Below are positions 63,401-64,000 of a stretch of DNA of 64,000 nucleotides, in pieces. Below the pieces are notes generated by a model, which was given only the letters and a program-made list of their open reading frames with translations, searched no databases and was not told where the DNA came from. The position numbers and the translations under genes were made by a program. Positions within the stretch are counted from its first letter, which is position 1, and every line of letters starts with the position of its first letter. The DNA is taken from contig JAXMCM010000020.1 in NCBI GenBank assembly GCA_046349355.1, positions 1 to 64,000 on the forward strand, in the 5' to 3' direction. This stretch comes from CALKJU01 sp046349355. GTDB lineage: Bacteria > Pseudomonadota > Alphaproteobacteria > Geminicoccales > Geminicoccaceae.

Positions 63401-64000
63401 GACCGGTTCCAGCTGCTTGGCGGCAATGACACCGCCGCCGGCGGCAACGGCGCCGATAGCCTGGTCGGAGGCGATGGCAACGACAGCATCGGTGGCGATG
63501 CCGGCAACGATACCGTCGACGGCGGAAACGGCATCGACCGGATCGACGGCGGCGACGGCGCCGACTCGCTGCTCGGCGGGCTCGGCAACGATACGCTCCT
63601 CGGAGGCAACGAAGCGGACAGCCTTGCCGGCGGCAACGGGGCCGACAGCCTCCAGGGCGGCGCCGGCGATGACACGGCGTCGGGCGGCATCGGCGCGGAC
63701 GAGCTTCTGGGCGGCAATGACAACGACACGCTGGATGCCGGCGACGGCGAGGACTTGGCCTCGGGCGGCAACGGCAACGATACCGTCAGCGGCGGGAACA
63801 ACGCCGACGTTCTGTTCGGCGATGACGGCGACGACACGGTCAGCGGTGACGACGCCGACGACTTCATCCTGGGCGATGACGGAGCCGACGTCCTTTATGG
63901 CGGCAACGGCATCGACGTCATCAGCGGTGACAGCCAGTCCGATCTGATCTTTGGCGGCAGTGGCGCCGACGAGATGGACGGGGGGATCGGCGGCGACACT
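57494..64000 (+). CDS. Giant RTX calcium-binding protein (adhesin/toxin-like), incomplete at right edge
   Basis: The frame from ATG 57494 is open to the window end: 2169 residues and continuing. It opens MAIINGTANADTRTGTASAD with no signal peptide, as expected for type I secretion. Residues 1-255 and 1935-2169 are pure RTX nonapeptides (GGxGxDxUx). Between them, 16 beta-strand spacers of the form LSYASSxxGIVLDLA alternate with nonapeptide blocks. Each block closes in Ca2+-bound beta-rolls outside the cell. The function is probably surface or biofilm adhesion; no catalytic domain is visible. The ribosome site is weak (CGGAAACGCC). Neighbouring type I secretion genes are not in view. Confidence 0.9.
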   Translation, partial: MAIINGTANADTRTGTASADTISLLAGNDTAFGGNGADLIYGGDAADLLQGGNGTDTLFGGNGVDRLAGDAGNDTLTGDGGDDSLSDSAGNDLFFGGAGNDSADGGIGDDSISGDDGVDRLRGFDGNDRISGGNGIDSLAGDAGNDTLLDANGNDILFGGTGSDTADGGLANDTLWGGDQNDVLIGNDGNDTLGGGNDDDTLSGNNGDDYLLDAAGNERLFGGNGNDTLDGATGNDRMEAGDGNDSLIAGAGNDTLDGGTGNDTFLFSGTWGSDTVVDGSGVNRIILADLAASAVTIGTAGADMLLTAANGSTVRIVGNANNALGFQIQFGVAGTTGPTEGNDTLTGTAGNDTIDALGGADSVSGLDGNDTIVGGNGADTVDGGNGNDRISGDADEDRLTGGASDDTIDGGAGNDTIDAGDGNDTVTGGDGADSLTGGNGIDSLSYATAATGVTLDLGAGTGNGNAAGDLVAGFEVVVGSNAADTIVGAAAAETMAGGNGADRLAGNSGSDSLDGGTGNDNVAGGDDADTLRGGDGDDTIEGGAGADSLDGGNGIDVLSYGSSTTGIVLDLATGSGSGGDAAGDIVSNVEQVVGSNQADTVTGGGSADSIAGGNGADALVGNAGADSLEGGDGGDTLSGGADADMLRGGEGDDTVEGGAGSDSLDGGNGIDTLSFASAAGVVLDLNAGTGNGDAAGDSFAGFERILGSSASDTISGSATADSVAGSAGNDSLAGAAGADSLDGGNGNDVIEGGSESDILRGGEGDDTVDGGSGIDSLDGGNGVDTLSYASSASGILLDLAASGSGDVATGFERILGTAEADTIIGSAAGETVAGGNGADSLSGAGGNDLLQGGEGDDTIEGGAGADSLDGGNGIDTLSFASAAGIILNLSGGAGGGDAAGDTVTGFERIVGSALADTVVGSAAGDSVAGGNGGDSLSGEAGADSLDGGNGNDILGGGNDGDTLRGGEGDDTVDGGAGADSLDGGNGIDTLSFASSTTGIVLDLANGGSGGDVAAGFEGVLGTALADTITGGAAAETVAGGNGDDSLSGGAGADSLDGGNGVDTLSYASSVAGIELDLATGIGSAGDAAGDRVAGFERIVGSESADSIVGGTADESIAGGNGNDQLSGGAGSDTLTGGEGDDTVDGGAGTDRLDGGNGYDTLSYASASSVVLNLGVAGGEDVASGFEAVLGSNGSDTILGGGASEVIAGGNGGDSLAGGGGADSIAGGNGDDVVAGDDAADTLSGGDGTDTLSGGAGNDSIDGGNGIDVLSYALADGTVSLDLGAGTGGAGQALGDRFAAIEIVIGSGFADTIVGSSGADTVFAGAGDDTVDGGAGIDSLDGGNGIDTLSFASSPTGISLDLGSAGTGDVAAGFEIVLGTAEADSVLGSSAGETVLGADGNDSLTGAGGADRLFGGNGNDTVDGGAGADSMDGGNGVDTLSYASAVAGVIVDLAAGTGSGDAAGDVSNGFERLLGSAAADTILGSASGDTVTGGEGDDSLGGSDGDDSLDAGNGNDVLGGGNGADTLLGGEGDDTVDGGNGIDSLDGGGGIDTLSFASSATGIVVDLATGTISGDAANDTVAGFEAILGGAGNDTLIGDGAVNRLFGGNGSDWFSGAGGADSLAGGNGIDTVSYASSTSAVVIDLGSNTFSGGDAAGDSLSGIEMVVASGLADLITGSNAADSLFGLAGGDTIFAGGGADVVDGGNDGDSIDGGNGNDTLLGGAGNDLIIGSNGTDSIDGGADTDTLTYAASATGVAVDLGAGGIAGIESLVGSASRDTLLGSATADRIAGGNGNDNLTGGNGGDTLDGGIGSDTLLGGAGNDLIIASSGTDSIDGGADTDTLTYASFGSGVTVDLSAVGIAGIEHLIGSGSADTLLGGATVERISAGVGADLIGGSPGGDSIDGGNGNDTLSYASSSAGVILDVAAGTAAGGDGAGDTIAGIEIFVGSELDDTLSGSASADTILGGSGNDRFQLLGGNDTAAGGNGADSLVGGDGNDSIGGDAGNDTVDGGNGIDRIDGGDGADSLLGGLGNDTLLGGNEADSLAGGNGADSLQGGAGDDTASGGIGADELLGGNDNDTLDAGDGEDLASGGNGNDTVSGGNNADVLFGDDGDDTVSGDDADDFILGDDGADVLYGGNGIDVISGDSQSDLIFGGSGADEMDGGIGGDT
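58823..63250 (+). repeat. 16 tandem modules inside the RTX gene
   Basis: The spacer beginning LSYA/LSFA/LTYA starts at 58823, 59165, 59510, 59849, 60122, 60461, 60683, 60974, 61298, 61535, 61808, 62150, 62384, 62729, 63017 and 63224. Distances between successive starts are 342, 345, 339, 273, 339, 222, 291, 324, 237, 273, 342, 234, 345, 288 and 207 bp. Many differ by multiples of 27 bp, that is, by whole nonapeptides. Confidence 0.85.
62690..63028 (+). repeat. Recent 288-bp internal duplication in the RTX gene
   Basis: A 51-nt block at 62690-62740 is repeated without change at 62978-63028, an offset of exactly 288 bp (96 codons). The sequence before the block, with CTGGGCGG and AACGA, is also similar in both copies, so a whole module appears to have been copied. 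Confidence 0.8.

Noticed and set aside
57615..63947. Many open frames in other frames and on the minus strand across the RTX region (for example Pro/Ser/Leu-rich products)
   Set aside because: They are by-products of repeated GGC-AAC-GAC codons, which contain no stop in any frame. The RTX frame is continuous and shows the calcium-binding consensus.

Overview
The window is 64 kb of very GC-rich DNA (third codon positions almost always G or C), densely packed with genes. ATGA, GTGA and TGATG start/stop overlaps are common. The gene content points to an alphaproteobacterium, probably a soil or aquatic member of the Rhodospirillales/Geminicoccales type: sdhCDAB, a hybrid NADP-malic enzyme/phosphotransacetylase-like protein, an olsB-olsA ornithine-lipid pair, polyamine-type ABC importers, and a heat-shock-type promoter at htpX. 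The genus is inferred from style and is not proven.

Layout. 1-8.1 kb: a gene fragment, an unrecognised gene with a near-leaderless promoter, a secreted esterase, a Gfo/Idh/MocA oxidoreductase, a cupin, and a complete nitrate/sulfonate-type ABC importer (ATPase, permease, Tat-exported binding protein). 7.4-8.3 kb: an MBL-fold hydrolase and tRNA-Gly(GCC) with its own promoter and terminator. 8.5-19.3 kb: small-function genes (thioredoxin-TPR protein, Lon-N protein, Trm112-like, DUF971), a two-gene SbcDC/YhaON-like repair module, a Fax-type GST, DUF599, a class I amidotransferase hydrolase, rluB-like, rsmD and corA. 19.4-21.7 kb: a solitary CoxL-type molybdenum hydroxylase large subunit with its own promoter and terminator. 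22.5-26.5 kb: a complete potABCD-like operon behind a GntR-like palindrome. 26.5-36.9 kb: a class III cyclase, an SDR, a GST, two orphan permeases with a HisD paralogue, a CLC channel, a flippase and a phosphodiesterase-fold protein. 37.2-40.7 kb: sdhCDAB with a clear promoter and terminator. 40.7-48.2 kb: a K+ channel, a glutaminyl-cyclase-like lipoprotein, olsBA, a SAF/oxidoreductase, an M20 amidohydrolase and an Fsr-type MFS exporter.

48.3-64 kb is the most accessory-looking part. It holds a 375-aa RTX protein, a CDP-diacylglycerol pyrophosphatase with a lipoprotein, maeB, htpX, a divergent ADP-ribosylglycohydrolase directly joined to a Tat-exported protein of unknown function, and finally a giant RTX protein that runs off the right edge (at least 2169 residues). 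The giant protein contains 16 repeats of a beta-strand spacer between RTX nonapeptides, with an evident recent 288-bp internal duplication. No type I secretion genes are visible in the window.

The best candidates for something undescribed are: the HisD paralogue with altered metal-ligand positions beside two permeases that lack an ATPase and a binding protein; the ADP-ribosylglycohydrolase/Tat-protein pair; the zinc-hook-less SbcC-like ATPase with its DxQ nuclease partner; the solitary CoxL; and the modular RTX giant. All functional calls come from reading motifs by eye; no database search was run.
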